Shown piece by piece: positions 6,043 through 6,361 of a stretch of 6,361 nucleotides of DNA. A model generated the notes under the pieces. The model was not told the origin of the DNA, searched no databases, and saw only the letters and a list, made by a program, of their open reading frames with translations. Made by a program: the position numbers and the translations under genes. The stretch comes from Spirochaetales bacterium (GTDB taxonomy: Bacteria; Spirochaetota; Spirochaetia; DSM-27196; SLST01). Numbering within the stretch: position 1 is the first letter of the stretch; each line of letters starts with the position of its first letter. The stretch lies in the NCBI GenBank assembly GCA_007130265.1, contig SLST01000591.1:1-6361 (forward strand), in the 5' to 3' direction.

Positions 6043-6084
6043 TCTGCAGAGCGAGTCGAGCCGAGGTATGGTGAGGAGAGAGGC

Positions 6085-6361
6085 ATGAGTCTGGCGGCTG
6101 CCTCGTACGGAGAAGGCCCATTTCTGGTCTGTCTCCACGGACTCTTCGGCTCCGGAGACAACCTGCGAGGGGTCGGGCGCGACTTCGAGTCGGAGTTTAC
6201 CGTCTGCTATCCCGACCTGCCGAATCACGGCGCGTCCAGACACACCGACCAATTCTCATACCGCGAGATGAGCGAATCGGTTCTCGACCTCATCAACGCC
6301 GCCGGGCACGGGCCGGCCGTGCTCTTGGGCCATTCCATGGGCGGCAAGGTCGCGATGAGGA
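6085..6361 (+). CDS. Alpha/beta hydrolase, YbfF-like esterase; 3' end outside window
   Basis: The first 92 codons of a serine hydrolase are present; the frame runs off the window edge. AGGAG (6074-6078) lies six bases before the ATG. LVCLHGLFGSGDNLRGVGRDF (about 14-34) contains the oxyanion-hole HG motif. PDLPNHGASRH follows, then the nucleophile elbow GHSMGGK (82-88) with Ser84. The HGLFGS.DNL, D.PNHG.S and GHSMGGK trio closely resembles E. coli YbfF, an esterase acting on short-chain and acyl-CoA-type substrates. Other alpha/beta hydrolases such as haloperoxidase-like or MenH-like enzymes share part of the pattern. The Asp and His of the catalytic triad would lie beyond the window. There is no signal peptide, so it should be cytosolic. 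It may be the tail of the same operon, 42 bp after lemA with no terminator in between. Confidence 0.9.
   Translation, partial: MSLAAASYGEGPFLVCLHGLFGSGDNLRGVGRDFESEFTVCYPDLPNHGASRHTDQFSYREMSESVLDLINAAGHGPAVLLGHSMGGKVAMR

Noticed and set aside
6043..6084. Gap between lemA and the hydrolase searched for a terminator or promoter
   Set aside because: No hairpin with a T-tract and no convincing -35/-10 pair is visible; only the AGGAG ribosome binding site of the hydrolase is present.

Overview
The window is a GC-rich, tightly packed bacterial chromosome segment with every supported gene on the + strand. It reads: end of groEL, a strong intrinsic terminator, a small unrecognised gene, then a probable operon yajC-secD-secF - nucleotidyltransferase-like gene - TPM-domain (YgcG-like) gene - lemA - start of an alpha/beta hydrolase cut by the window edge. 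The SecD N-terminus (a membrane segment running into YFLYPTIQWY, then a long insert before the DLSGG motif) recalls my memory of Treponema-type SecD. My best guess is therefore a GC-rich spirochaete (Spirochaetaceae-like). That is inference from remembered family features, not a search result.

Layout. Bases 1-233 encode the last 76 residues of GroEL with a GGM-repeat tail. An 8-bp hairpin plus U-tract (240-272) ends that transcript. The Shine-Dalgarno sequence of a 97-codon gene of unknown function (286-579, GTG start) begins two bases after the U-tract. A 57-bp gap follows (580-636) holding a plausible extended -10 promoter (581-609) and the yajC ribosome binding site. From 637 on, genes are separated by 17-42 bp or overlap by 4-17 bp, with no internal terminator seen, so co-transcription is likely.

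How the genes fit together. YajC, SecD and SecF form the accessory complex of the Sec translocon, which uses the proton gradient to help finish export of proteins through SecYEG. The coupling residues are in place: the SecD GMAVDAN Asp, and SecF Asp204 and Arg238. The next gene encodes a DNA-polymerase-beta-fold nucleotidyltransferase-like protein in which the second metal-binding Asp of the usual DxD pair is Asn. The TPM-domain protein and LemA are membrane-anchored envelope proteins often found as neighbours; LemA's function is unsettled. The last, partial gene resembles YbfF-type serine esterases. There is no sign of mobile elements, CRISPR, tRNA or rRNA. I see no clearly novel multi-gene system. 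The points most worth following are the nucleotidyltransferase-like gene inside a sec operon, the terminator abutting the next gene's RBS, and the oppositely charged cytoplasmic tails of YajC and SecF.
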